Source: Clostridia bacterium (GTDB taxonomy: Bacteria; Bacillota; Clostridia; Oscillospirales; CAG-272). From it: 43,885 nucleotides of DNA. Below are positions 6,647 through 14,644 of the stretch, one piece after another (position 1 is the stretch's first letter; every line of letters begins with the position of its first letter). The DNA is taken from NCBI GenBank assembly GCA_017540175.1, contig JAFYBN010000066.1, positions 1 to 43,885 on the forward strand, given 5' to 3'. Under the pieces are notes generated by a model. That model had not been told where the DNA came from and did not search any database. It saw nothing but the letters and a program-made list of their open reading frames with translations. The translations under genes and the position numbers were made by a program.

Positions 6647-7550
6647 GACGATTTAATTTCTGACAGATCTGAGCGATGAAGGAGTCCGGGGCGGTCACAC
6701 GCACCATTGGGCCGAAGGAGAGGACGCGGATCAGAATGTCGGCCTCCTCATCCCGGTCGAAGGTCACGGACACCCGGTAGCGGTCCCCGTCCAGCCGCTC
6801 CGCCTCCTTCTGATAGTTGGCGAAATGGAGAAGCACCCGTTCGAGCGCGTTGCGGCGGTTCGTGAGCTCCATCACCACCGTGACCTGCTCCGGGGGTGCC
6901 GGCTCGGAATCCTCCCTGAAAAAGTCCTCGTCCGATGTGCCCGCCGCCTCGCAGGCGAGGATGCGGCCGAGGTTGACCGTATTCCTCCCGTGCCGGCGCG
7001 TAACGCCGACCAGACGGAATTTGTCATCCTTCTCCGAATACTCCAGATGATCGGGGAAAAGCTCGATCTTTCGCGGGGAAGCGCGGCGGCCCTGGATCTC
7101 GATTTTCAGCGGAAACCGTTCCCGCACCGCCCGGAGGATCAGCCGGAAACGTTCGATGTAGCCCGCGTCCTCATAGGGATCGCCGTCCGCGAACCGGTCA
7201 AAGACGATCACGTCCTCCTGCCGGTACAGCGGCTCCACATCCGGGAAATCGGGCAGATCGTCTCCGAACAGCCGTATGCGCGGGTCGGCTGCGATCGCTT
7301 TCAGCCACCGTTTCTCGAGATTCGTCATCGGAAGCGTCGGAGGATGGGAAAGCGGTGTTGTTCCGTCCGGGTGAAGAAGCTGCCACCGCTCCTCTTCGAG
7401 CGCCGCCGGGATGGTCAGCACACTCTCGCCGAACGCCTTTTTCTCGACGATGGAACGGATCTCGCTCTTCGAGACGGGGTGATCGAGAGCAGCTTTGAGG
7501 ATCGCGGCGACGGCGTTGTAATAGGCGGAATAAAGCTCGCTGAACATCAT
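6627..7550 (-). CDS. WYL-domain regulator, second of a pair
   Basis: A 307-residue protein with a WYL-type domain at about 134-202 (FRLILRAVRERFPLKIEIQG through FRLVGVTRR) and a conserved helical block TNLEKRWLKAIAADPRIRLF at 76-95. The C-terminal third resembles the WCX extension that normally follows WYL. It has no obvious N-terminal winged helix, so it probably acts with its partner. WYL proteins are known to be transcription regulators that sense nucleic-acid or nucleotide ligands (PafBC, DriD, BrxR). The ATG at 7550 overlaps the upstream stop (ATGA), implying coupling. The gene ends inside a terminator. Its place immediately before the RNA array suggests that the pair controls the array-rtcB unit. 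Confidence 0.8.
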   Translation of the reverse strand: MMFSELYSAYYNAVAAILKAALDHPVSKSEIRSIVEKKAFGESVLTIPAALEEERWQLLHPDGTTPLSHPPTLPMTNLEKRWLKAIAADPRIRLFGDDLPDFPDVEPLYRQEDVIVFDRFADGDPYEDAGYIERFRLILRAVRERFPLKIEIQGRRASPRKIELFPDHLEYSEKDDKFRLVGVTRRHGRNTVNLGRILACEAAGTSDEDFFREDSEPAPPEQVTVVMELTNRRNALERVLLHFANYQKEAERLDGDRYRVSVTFDRDEEADILIRVLSFGPMVRVTAPDSFIAQICQKLNRQKSCGL

Positions 7551-8797
7551 GCGTCCTCATCCTCCTCTCCGGTGATCCCGTAAAGCGCGTACATCTCACG
7601 GATGTCGGCGGCAAACTGCTCTTCCAGCACTTGGTTCGAGAAGCGGAATTCGGTGATCCGGCAGAGGAAGGAGCGCATCCACGGGATCAGCTCCCTGCTG
7701 TCGTAAACCCAAACGGAAAACCGGCATCGGTTCCCATCGAGCCGCTCCACCGATCCGCCCCGCTTCTCCCGCTCGAGCCGCTCGGGAATGTGCGTTTCGT
7801 CGTCGCGCCAGCATACGGTGAACTCGACGTATTCGAGGTTTTCGCCGGATTCGTTATGTGTACTGACGCCCCAGATATGGGATCGCATGCGCTCGAAGCG
7901 GGCTTTCAGATCGTCGTACCATTCGCAGATCTCGTCCGCTTTCACGGACAGAATGCTGTCCAAACGGAAGGATGTGATCTGCCGGAAACGCGGGACATGC
8001 GCCATCAGGTACTGCCGTCCGCTCTGCGCGCTGATCATGATCCCAAGCGGCACGACGTGATTTTCCCGAACGCGGTCCTTGTGCCGGTTGATGGTCTCGA
8101 CGGTGACATTCCGCTTCTCCCGCATCGCGTCGAAGAGCGACGCGAGGATCTCGCTGTCCATCGTCCCCGTGACGTAGTGGTGCTTGAACGTGAACGCATC
8201 GTCCCGGTCGTCGGATTTATCGAGCAGGAACGAGCCGACGACACCGCACGGGGCCGTCTCTGAAAAGAAGTCCAGCAGGGCGCGGTCCGGCAGGTCGCTG
8301 TTTTCCGTGCGGCGGTACGCAACCGTTCTGCCGCGCTTTTCGGCCTGTATGATCCCCTCTTCGGCGTATTCCTTCAGTTTTTTGCGGACGGTGGACTCGT
8401 CGAAGGTCTTCGGATCACGAAAACCTGCCGTCATCCCGTCGAGCTTTTCGAGAATCTCCGGCAGGGACATGGCGGCATCGGGGGAAGCCAGAATATCCAT
8501 GAGCAGGAAATGCAGGGTGATGTCCCTGTCCGTAAAGCTCTTGGTTTTCCACGCCTTGAAAAGAGGATTGTGATTCATCGCCCGGCTGTCGATGGAGAGG
8601 AAGACGTTTTTCCCCTCGGCGGTCTGGCGGAACTGCATGTACTCGCCGAGCCAGCTCTCGACCCGCCTTTTCTCGTTGTCGTAGGAGCGCGCGCTTTTCT
8701 GCGTGAACTCCTCCCGGCTCCGGAAGCCGAAGACAAAGAATTCCCGCAGATAGTCCCGGATGCGTCCGATGTCCTTGATCCGTTCGCTGTATGCCAA
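7547..8797 (-). CDS. WYL-domain regulator with winged helix, first of a pair
   Basis: A 416-residue protein. Residues about 90-165 look like a winged helix (SLPEILEKLDGM through TFDESTVRKKLKEYAEEGII and the wing KRGRTVAYRR). The WYL core spans about 226-286 (REKRNVTVETINRHKDRVRE, then GRQYLMAHVPRFRQITSFRL), followed by a WCX-like C-terminus. Start: TTG at 8797 with AAGGAG nine bases upstream; no in-frame ATG or GTG lies between this and the preceding stop. The gene is 22 bp downstream of the GNAT gene and overlaps the second WYL gene by four bases. A two-protein WYL regulator next to rtcB takes the position held by RtcR in enterobacteria. The ligand may be damaged RNA; that is inference. Confidence 0.82.
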   Translation of the reverse strand: MAYSERIKDIGRIRDYLREFFVFGFRSREEFTQKSARSYDNEKRRVESWLGEYMQFRQTAEGKNVFLSIDSRAMNHNPLFKAWKTKSFTDRDITLHFLLMDILASPDAAMSLPEILEKLDGMTAGFRDPKTFDESTVRKKLKEYAEEGIIQAEKRGRTVAYRRTENSDLPDRALLDFFSETAPCGVVGSFLLDKSDDRDDAFTFKHHYVTGTMDSEILASLFDAMREKRNVTVETINRHKDRVRENHVVPLGIMISAQSGRQYLMAHVPRFRQITSFRLDSILSVKADEICEWYDDLKARFERMRSHIWGVSTHNESGENLEYVEFTVCWRDDETHIPERLEREKRGGSVERLDGNRCRFSVWVYDSRELIPWMRSFLCRITEFRFSNQVLEEQFAADIREMYALYGITGEEDEDA

Positions 8798-8819
8798 GGT
8801 GTGCTTCTCCTTTCCGGCG

Positions 8820-9440
8820 TCAGGCGCCTCCGCCCTGTTCCCGATCCGACGTCGAGCGCCCGTAATACAGGGAATCGCCGTAGAACCGGTCTTTCAGCGT
8901 ACAGCCCGACCAGTATCGGCGGAAGTAGTAATAGTCGTCGCAGAAACGGTTGTAAGAATAGTCATAGACCGTCCGCTTTTCGAAGAGGCGGAATCCGCTT
9001 TTCTCCGCCGTCCGCCGGGAGGCAGGATTGTCCACGTCCATGACGACGGTCAGATAGTCGACGCCGTGCTCCCGGCAAAAGGCTTCGGCGAAAGCTTCCG
9101 CCGCTTCGGACGCATACCCTTTCCGGGTATATTCGCCGATCACCATCCACCCGAGATCATATTCGCGGAGCATATTCTGTTTGCAGAAGGAAAGACAGCC
9201 AACGACCTCTCCGGTGTTTTTCAGCTCGATCGCGTAACAGCGCCACGAGTCAAGATCCCCCTCTTCCTCATACTGCCGAAATCTGCGGATCCAGTCGGGT
9301 ATCTCCACCCGGCTGACGTCGACCTCCAGAAAATCCGGGCAGAACTCCGTCACCTGCGGATCGGTTTTGATCCGGTACAGCGCGTCGGCGTCTTCCTCCC
9401 GGAACGTGCGGACGATCAGCCGTTCCGTTTCAATCTTCAT
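8820..9440 (-). CDS. GNAT-family N-acetyltransferase (RimJ/RimL-like)
   Basis: A 206-residue GNAT. It starts MKIETERLIVRTFREEDADA, the classic RimJ/RimL-type N-terminus. The acetyl-CoA binding motif is at about 102-125 (LGWMVIGEYTRKGYASEAAE), followed by VDNPASRRTAEKSGFRL. The C-terminus has an extra aromatic segment (DDYYYFRRYW). The start at 9440 has GGGAGG eight bases upstream; a longer frame begins at 9482 but has no ribosome binding site. The substrate is unknown. It is first in a probable GNAT-WYL-WYL operon with a 22-bp gap. The link to RNA repair may only be positional. Confidence 0.85.
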   Translation of the reverse strand: MKIETERLIVRTFREEDADALYRIKTDPQVTEFCPDFLEVDVSRVEIPDWIRRFRQYEEEGDLDSWRCYAIELKNTGEVVGCLSFCKQNMLREYDLGWMVIGEYTRKGYASEAAEAFAEAFCREHGVDYLTVVMDVDNPASRRTAEKSGFRLFEKRTVYDYSYNRFCDDYYYFRRYWSGCTLKDRFYGDSLYYGRSTSDREQGGGA

Positions 9441-9627
9441 TCCGTTTGCCTCCCGTGCGTTCTCCGCGGTCGTGTTTTTCACAAAAAGCCTCGACGGTTT
9501 TCACGGTGAACGGCTTCGGATCACAGCTTGAATCCGTGAGGGCTCCCCGCGGAGCCATGACCCAATGCCGTTCGGTCCCCATGTCGTTCCTGATTGCCGG
9601 AGCCGTCCTCCGCCGCGGTCTGTCCGT

Positions 9628-9657
9628 ATGGTAAATCATGATGCCCGGGTTTGTCAA
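9628..9657 (-). promoter_or_regulatory. promoter of the GNAT-WYL-WYL operon
   Basis: TTGACA (9657-9652) and TACCAT (9633-9628) on the minus strand are spaced by 18 bases. The 5' leader of about 180 bases contains the hairpin GGCTCC-GCGG-GGAGCC (9541-9556). Confidence 0.55.
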
Positions 9658-9959
9658 GCGGTTTGATTAATCTGTAATATATTTGAAATAATCGATTATG
9701 ACCTCCGAACCCTGTTTTCGCCGTCCTGCCTGCAAATCGTCTTCCCGATCGCCGCAAGGCTCGTCCCCAACCGATGGATGCGCTGTTTCGCGCCGGAATA
9801 CAAAAACGACCCGCTGATTGTTTTCTTCCGTTTATGCGTTTCGCTGCCCGTGATCAGCCCGTCGGGCAGTTCACGGCGAGGGGTCGATGCGGGGCGGCCG
9901 ATTTCAAAAATATGCCGATCCCTTCTTCATACAGCCTCAGCAAAATCAAGCCTTCGGAC
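9658..9959. other. intergenic stretch with a short coding-like tail
   Basis: Directly after the URO-D-like stop, a different minus-strand frame stays open to 9854. It reads AENKSEGLILLRLYEEGIGI and on to a TGA. It has no start of its own and could be the tail of a lost gene; I do not recognise it. An imperfect CTGCCCG/CGGGCAG hairpin overlaps its end (about 9844-9870). Nothing else is seen up to the GNAT promoter. Confidence 0.35.
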
Positions 9960-11075
9960 TTATTTTCTGCATCTTTCCACAGCCTCCAGACCGTATTTCA
10001 GATAGAAGAGCAGATTATCGATATACCGCTCCGTCGGTCTGGCGTACTCCATGTACCCGGCGGACGGGCAGAGGATCAGCCTTCCGCTCCTGCCGCCGAC
10101 GTCCACACAGCGGTCGATCAGATCGGCGATCCGCTCCCGGGAGGACAGGAGGATCTCCTGAATCTCGATGTTCCCCTCCAGCCCGATCCGTCCGCCGAAG
10201 GTCCCGACGACCTCTTCGAGATCGACGTCGCCGTTCGACGCCGTATCCGGCTCAAGCGGATTCAAAACGTCCACGCCCATATCGATGAAGCGCTCGATGA
10301 AATGCCGCACCCTTCCGTGGCTGTGGACCCAGACATAACCGCCGTGCTCGTGGATCAGGTCGCAGATCGGCTTGTCGTATTTATAGACAAAATCGTCGAA
10401 ATCCCGCGGTCCGAGCAGCGGCGGGAGAAACAGCTCCGGCCCGCACCATCCGAAGACCGGATGCTCCACCCCCGTCTCGAGGATGCGCTTCACATGGTCG
10501 TACAGCCGACGGGCGTAAACGGAAATCAGCTCGTCGACAAAATCACGCGCGTCCACGCTGAGATAGGCAAGCGTCTCCGAGCCCATCATCTGATGCGCAA
10601 AGTACGCCGCGTGGGGCAGATCGATCATCACGATGCCCCGGTCGCCTGTGGCACAGACCGCCGCGTCGTAGGCCTCTTTTTTCATTCCTTCCGGCGCGGT
10701 ATAAAGAATGGAGAGCAGTTTTTCAATGTCCTCCTCTTCCTTGACGTAGTGCTCCATATCGTAGCCCGGATCGCCGATCTGCGACTCACGGCGCACCATC
10801 TCGAGATCCCCCTTCGGCGTGTGCAGGAGGGTGTGGCAGTCCAGCCAGTGCGGATCTCCGGTTTCGGTCTTCCACGTGTCGACGGCAGCCCTGGCGTCGG
10901 TTCCGCGCATCAGATCGAGCCAATAGCCGCCCACGCCCGTGAAGAGATCGGTGCACTGCGCGGCGAGCTCCGAAACCGGCCGGTAGGCTTCGTGCAGCTG
11001 CCAGCCGACCGTCGCGCCGGCTCCCCAGAGTTTGAGCGCGGGGCGGTCGATTTCCTCCCCGCGGAAGATCCGCAT
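9960..11075 (-). CDS. URO-D/MtaA-like protein, start possibly frameshifted
   Basis: A 371-residue uroporphyrinogen decarboxylase superfamily protein. The C-terminal half has the family pattern: YGYVWVHSHGRVRHFIERFID-like segment ending in MGVDVLNPLEPD, then GRIGLEGNIEIQEILL and RLILCPSAGYMEYARPTERY. Substrate unknown. The first ATG in frame is 11075 and has no clear ribosome binding site. The best site (AAGGGG, seven bases before an ATG at 11104) leads into a frame that stops after nine codons. The in-frame codons just before 11075 read TSHERLM, close to the usual family start (MNSRERLMRIF). A small frameshift near 11098 is therefore likely, so the annotated N-terminus may be wrong or the gene slightly damaged. 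Confidence 0.75.
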   Translation of the reverse strand: MRIFRGEEIDRPALKLWGAGATVGWQLHEAYRPVSELAAQCTDLFTGVGGYWLDLMRGTDARAAVDTWKTETGDPHWLDCHTLLHTPKGDLEMVRRESQIGDPGYDMEHYVKEEEDIEKLLSILYTAPEGMKKEAYDAAVCATGDRGIVMIDLPHAAYFAHQMMGSETLAYLSVDARDFVDELISVYARRLYDHVKRILETGVEHPVFGWCGPELFLPPLLGPRDFDDFVYKYDKPICDLIHEHGGYVWVHSHGRVRHFIERFIDMGVDVLNPLEPDTASNGDVDLEEVVGTFGGRIGLEGNIEIQEILLSSRERIADLIDRCVDVGGRSGRLILCPSAGYMEYARPTERYIDNLLFYLKYGLEAVERCRK

Positions 11076-11156
11076 CAGGCGCTCGTGTGAAGTAGTCTGT
11101 TCATCGGGATTCCCCTTATAGTGAGCATGATAAAATAGTTTACCCTGTTAAAAATC

Positions 11157-11185
11157 ATTATACCATATCCCCCGCTCCCGCGCAA
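11157..11185 (-). promoter_or_regulatory. promoter of the second URO-D-like gene
   Basis: TTGCGC (11185-11180) and TATAAT (11162-11157) on the minus strand, 17-base spacer. Confidence 0.6.
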
Positions 11186-11209
11186 CAGACATTTTGCTTC
11201 CGACGCAAA

Positions 11210-11469
11210 AAGGGGCTGTCGCATTAACTCCAGAAAACGGAGAAATGCAACAGCCCGCTTGCTTTTCAGCGCCGACAGCTGTCCTTTTTCTCCTTTATCA
11301 GAGGAGCCGGTTCAGCAAGCTGAACCAAAAAGGACCAAAAAGAGGAACTCCTTCTGTGTCTTGGGTGTTCCGAGGTCTGCGGACCTCGGGTCAGGGCGTT
11401 GCCCCGACACCCCACCACCTTTTGAAAAAGGTGGACGAAAACTTTTGGGACTATTTGCGACAGGCCCTT
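11210..11469. mobile_element. MITE-like element with 14-bp terminal inverted repeats
   Basis: A 260-bp noncoding element. The left end AAGGGGCTGTCGCA (11210-11223) and the right end TGCGACAGGCCCTT (11456-11469) are inverted repeats with one mismatch. The interior is a string of hairpins: GGTTCAGC-AA-GCTGAACC, CCGAGGTC-TGCG-GACCTCGG, GGGC-GTT-GCCC and CCACCTTTT-GA-AAAAGGTGG. No plausible gene is inside. I believe similar elements recur in genomes of gut Clostridia, but I cannot check copies here. It sits between the start regions of a URO-D-like gene and the end of the AraC gene. Confidence 0.65.
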
Positions 11470-11576
11470 ATGATTATGTCTTAAAAAACGCGGAAACAGG
11501 TTTGCACCCGTTCAAAGCGCGATCATGACCGGGCGTCTGCCGCCGGGAGGGGCTGTACGGTCTCATACCGCGGTAT

Positions 11577-12470
11577 TTATTCTTTTCTCTTCACCGGTAC
11601 CCAGATCGCGCTGTGGTAGTCGGGATCGGTTTTTTCTCCGTTCACACAGTCATACCACTCCACACTGGCATAGCCGCAAAGCTCATACTCCGGATTACCG
11701 GGCAGCCATTCCCGAAAGATGCGCGTGTTCATGCTCTGAAGCGCGTCCGGGATCGGACCGATGCAGTTGAATATCGCCCAGTCGCTCTTCGGAAATTCGT
11801 ACACGACCATGCCCTGAGGCACTTCTCCGCCCGTGTATTTCCCGGCGATGAGATACCGGAATTTCCCACCGCCGACATCGTCGATGCAGACACCGTATTC
11901 TCCGATGCAGTTCTCCATGAGAGCTTGCTCACAAGGATTCGCCGGGACGTTTCCGGCATAAACATTTTTTGCGTATTTTTCGCAGATTTCATCCCAGAAT
12001 TTCGGAATCTCGGCGTATGCGGTTTCATTGTCAAACTCTTTCGGAAAGCCGATCACCTTAAACGGAAACATCGGTGTGATTTTGCAGTCCATCTGATTAC
12101 CTCCCTGAATGGATAGTTTGATCGTCAAGGGAAGGAATGTGTTGATCGCCGCTCCGGCGCGCACCTGCGACGGCGTTGCGCCGTGGAAGCGGGAAAATGC
12201 CTTCGTGAAGCTTTCCGGCGTTTCATAGCCGTAACGAAACGCAACGTCGATCACTTTATCCTCCGTCTCCCTCAGATCCACCGCCGCACGGTACAGCCTG
12301 CGGTTTCGGATGTACTCCCCGACGCCGTATCCGGTCATGAGAGAGAAACCCTTCTGCAGAAAGAACGGAGAAAGATACACCTGATCCGCCACGTCCTGCG
12401 TGCTGACGTCGTCCGTCAGATGCTCTTCCATATACTCGATCGCTTTCCGAACAGAGGCAAGCAACTCCAT
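11577..12470 (-). CDS. AraC-family regulator with GyrI-like effector domain
   Basis: A 297-residue regulator. Residues 1-105 are a double helix-turn-helix AraC DNA-binding domain (VSTQDVADQVYLSPFFLQKG; VIDVAFRYGYETPESFTKAF; FHGATPSQVR). Residues about 125-297 are a GyrI-like/AraC effector-binding domain (CKITPMFPFKVIG; YEFPKSDWAIFNCIGPIPDA; WLPGNPEYELCGYASVEWY). The layout is that of Rob/BmrR-like sensors, which bind small hydrophobic or cationic compounds. AAAGGAGG lies eight bases before the ATG, and a TATAAT is at 12506-12501 on the same strand. It is monocistronic. The target is not evident; a multidrug or detoxification gene elsewhere is typical. Confidence 0.88.
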   Translation of the reverse strand: MELLASVRKAIEYMEEHLTDDVSTQDVADQVYLSPFFLQKGFSLMTGYGVGEYIRNRRLYRAAVDLRETEDKVIDVAFRYGYETPESFTKAFSRFHGATPSQVRAGAAINTFLPLTIKLSIQGGNQMDCKITPMFPFKVIGFPKEFDNETAYAEIPKFWDEICEKYAKNVYAGNVPANPCEQALMENCIGEYGVCIDDVGGGKFRYLIAGKYTGGEVPQGMVVYEFPKSDWAIFNCIGPIPDALQSMNTRIFREWLPGNPEYELCGYASVEWYDCVNGEKTDPDYHSAIWVPVKRKE

Positions 12471-12500
12471 CCGCCGGACCTCCTTTCCCTGACTGAGATC

Positions 12501-12506
12501 ATTATA
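12501..12506 (-). promoter_or_regulatory. -10 element of the AraC-GyrI gene
   Basis: TATAAT on the minus strand, about 30 bases before the start codon. No good -35 is visible at 17 bases. Confidence 0.4.
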
Positions 12507-12610
12507 CCTCTCAAAGCGGAAATCGTCCTGTCATTCCCTGCTCGGATCTGTCCTGCCGCGATTCCTTCCCGCCCGAGCACCTCGTATTTCCCGGTCGCAC
12601 AGACGGCCTG

Positions 12611-13222
12611 TCACTCCCGCACGGGAAAGCTCTCGAGCGGTCTGCCGCGGCGCTCGAGGGCGTATTCGCACATAGGCGCGGTCTCAAAGGACAGATTGCC
12701 GTCCGCGTCCTTCTCGCAGAGGATCTCCTTGCCGTCTTCGAGACAGCGGACGACGCACTCCCCACCGAAGGGATCCGCCGCCGTGCAGACGCCGCCCTCC
12801 GTCAGATGCAGGGTGAGCTCCGCCGCCGTCGTCTGCAGCGGCAAGTTGGTGCGGTTGTTGTGCGCTTTCATCAGATCCATGCGCAGGGACGCGTCCCCCG
12901 CCGCCGCACGTTCGCGCACTTCTTTGATGCCGCCCGGCAGGGTACAGGGGACGGGGGACTCGTAGTCGTCCCACCAGAGGTCGTTTTTCCCGATGATAAA
13001 GCGCATGGCGGACGGCGCGCCGCAGATCATGCAGCCGATGTCGCCGTTGCCGATGGGCAGACCGTTTTTGAAGTCCCAGGCGGTGTGATCCCGGGTGTAG
13101 GAGTGACGCGCCATTTCGTCGCGGCCCCGCGTCCGGATGCGCATGCGTTCCGGATCCATCGTTTCGTCGGGCAGATGCGGGAGCATCCCGCGCATGGGAG
13201 AGGTTCGTTATTTCAGATCCAT
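12611..13222 (-). pseudogene. remnant of a glycoside hydrolase N-terminal domain (GH95/DUF5703-like)
   Basis: The minus strand has a strong ribosome binding site (GGAGGT, four bases spacing) before an ATG at 13222, but the fifth codon is TAA. The same frame then continues for about 200 codons. It contains GLPIGNGDIGCMICGAPSAM and IIGKNDLWWDDYESP, the typical N-terminal beta-sandwich of GH95-like fucosidases or DUF5703 proteins (PLGNGDIG type). These enzymes are about 700 residues or more; here the reading ends at 12611 and no catalytic part follows. So the gene has both an early stop and loss of its 3' two thirds. Restart at an internal ATG (13195 or 13108) is possible but lacks a ribosome binding site. 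Confidence 0.7.
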
Positions 13223-13263
13223 GGTGACCTCCTCAATTGTTTTTCCGTATCTTTCCGAGCACG

Positions 13264-13269
13264 ATTATA
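13264..13269 (-). promoter_or_regulatory. -10 element in front of the hydrolase remnant
   Basis: TATAAT on the minus strand, 41 bases before the ATG at 13222. No convincing -35. Confidence 0.4.
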
Positions 13270-13543
13270 CCACAACCCCGGGGATAAATCCATATAATCG
13301 GTGCAATAACAGGCAAAAAAATCTATGATCCGCCCATGTGGGGATCGGATATCATGCGGCACAGGCAATCCGGCTTATTTCCTGCGCTGTCTTCACCTGC
13401 CGGAACACGGGCTGACGGACAATTCGCGGTGGAAAAACCGTTGTTTGGATTGAGTTTTACGGAACGAATGAATCGCCCGAGGGCCGGGGTTTGTGCTTTG
13501 CTCAATCCGCCGCGTCTCCCCCGCCCTTTTATACCCATCCCCC

Positions 13544-13572
13544 TTGCGTACGGTCCCGCGATATGGTACAAT
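13544..13572 (+). promoter_or_regulatory. promoter of the PPOx gene
   Basis: TTGCGT (13544-13549) and TACAAT (13567-13572), 17-base spacer. It leaves a leader of about 200 bases before the ATG at 13777. Confidence 0.6.
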
Positions 13573-13596
13573 AGAGTCGAACCCATCCGGCCGAAG

Positions 13597-13729
13597 GCGC
13601 CGCCGGGAGCGGCGGCGCTTCCCGCGCCTCCCGCATCTATGGCGGACTTCATCGAAAATGATTTCATCCGCCGCCGTTCGATGGGACGCTCCGCGCCGAT
13701 GCGCGGGAATGACCGTCCGATGATGGACG
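13597..13729 (+). promoter_or_regulatory. GC-rich hairpins in the PPOx leader
   Basis: The leader contains GCGCCGCC-GGGAGC-GGCGGCGC (13597-13618, perfect 8 bp) and ACCGTCC-GATGAT-GGACGGT (about 13716-13735). Neither has a T run. It does not match a riboswitch that I know. The remaining stretch 13270-13543 holds no gene that I can support; an open frame from 13336 runs into the PPOx gene but has no ribosome binding site at its start. Confidence 0.4.
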
Positions 13730-13776
13730 GTCGATCAGATGGACGTCCGGTCGGACGGACAGATAGGAGTATCACC

Positions 13777-14586
13777 ATGAATGACAACAAAACCTTTTTC
13801 TCTACGCTTGACGCAAAGAACCCCGTCGGTACGGCCGCGCGGATCCTGAGCCGCTTTTCACCCCTGTACGCCGGGACCGTCGGTCTGGACGGTAAGCCGC
13901 AGGTGAGGCCCCTCTCCTTTGCGCGGGAGGCGGACGGTGCGCTGTATTTTCTGACGGCGAAGAACCTGAGGATGTATGCAGAACTCTCCAAAACGCCGTA
14001 CATCGAGCTTTGCGCCCGCGACGCGGAAACGGAGACCGTTTTCCGGCTTTCGGGCAAGGTCTCCTTCACGGAAGAAGACGACGTCATCGAACCGTGCGCC
14101 GAGCTCTGCCCGAGCGTGCTGCGCGGCGCGGGGGGAGAGCGAAAAGCACTCATCGCCTTTTTCCTGCTGGGCGCGACGGCTTCGCTCGAATCGGAATCCG
14201 GCGGCGGCGATCTTCCCTTCACCGAGCTGCGCCTTCCCGATCCGACCGGCGTGCTCGTCGGGATCACGATCAAAAAGAAGACGGAGCTGAGGGACCGTCT
14301 GAGCCGCGTGCTCGAACGGCGCGAAGCGGAGCCCCTGCCGCTCGACGCGGAAACCGCGAAGCTCTACGACGGCGCGCTGTTCGTGTTCGCGGAGGCCGCC
14401 AAGACGCTCTGGCCGCGGATGGACATTCAGCCCATCGAACGCGCGGCGGTCTTTGAAACCTGGGACGAGCGGGAGAAATACACCGCACTTGCCGCCCGGC
14501 TCATCGGCAACGCGGTCATCTCCTTCCCCGAGGATATCACCTACTGGCTGAATCCCGAAACGCTGAAGGAGCTGAGGGACCGCTGA
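13777..14586 (+). CDS. pyridoxamine 5'-phosphate oxidase-fold protein with C-terminal extension
   Basis: A 269-residue protein. Residues about 10-135 form a split-barrel flavin-binding domain: SRFSPLYAGTVGLDGKPQVR, PLSFAREADGALYFLTAKNL, ELSKTPYIELCARDAE, FRLSGKVSFTEEDDVIE. Family members bind FMN, haem or F420. The C-terminal 100 residues are a separate, mostly helical extension that I do not recognise (LPLDAETAKLYDGALFVFAE, ERAAVFETWDEREKYTALAA). AGGAG lies seven bases before the ATG. The gene is followed after 58 bp by a URO-D-like gene on the same strand, probably co-transcribed. Confidence 0.75.
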   Translation: MNDNKTFFSTLDAKNPVGTAARILSRFSPLYAGTVGLDGKPQVRPLSFAREADGALYFLTAKNLRMYAELSKTPYIELCARDAETETVFRLSGKVSFTEEDDVIEPCAELCPSVLRGAGGERKALIAFFLLGATASLESESGGGDLPFTELRLPDPTGVLVGITIKKKTELRDRLSRVLERREAEPLPLDAETAKLYDGALFVFAEAAKTLWPRMDIQPIERAAVFETWDEREKYTALAARLIGNAVISFPEDITYWLNPETLKELRDR

Positions 14587-14644
14587 CCCGGGGCGGGAGA
14601 AGACGCTCCCGAAGCATGATAAAAGAAAAAAAGGAGGCCCTGCC

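Noticed and set aside
9430-9657. 75-codon minus-strand gene upstream of the GNAT gene
   Set aside because: Its frame begins inside the promoter and runs over a hairpin; no ribosome binding site.
9774-11090. 438-codon plus-strand gene
   Set aside because: It is the antisense shadow of the URO-D-like gene, with no ribosome binding site; the minus strand has family motifs.
13336-13776. N-terminal extension of the PPOx protein
   Set aside because: In-frame but preceded by no ribosome binding site, crosses the promoter and hairpins, and does not look like protein; the start at 13777 has a good site.
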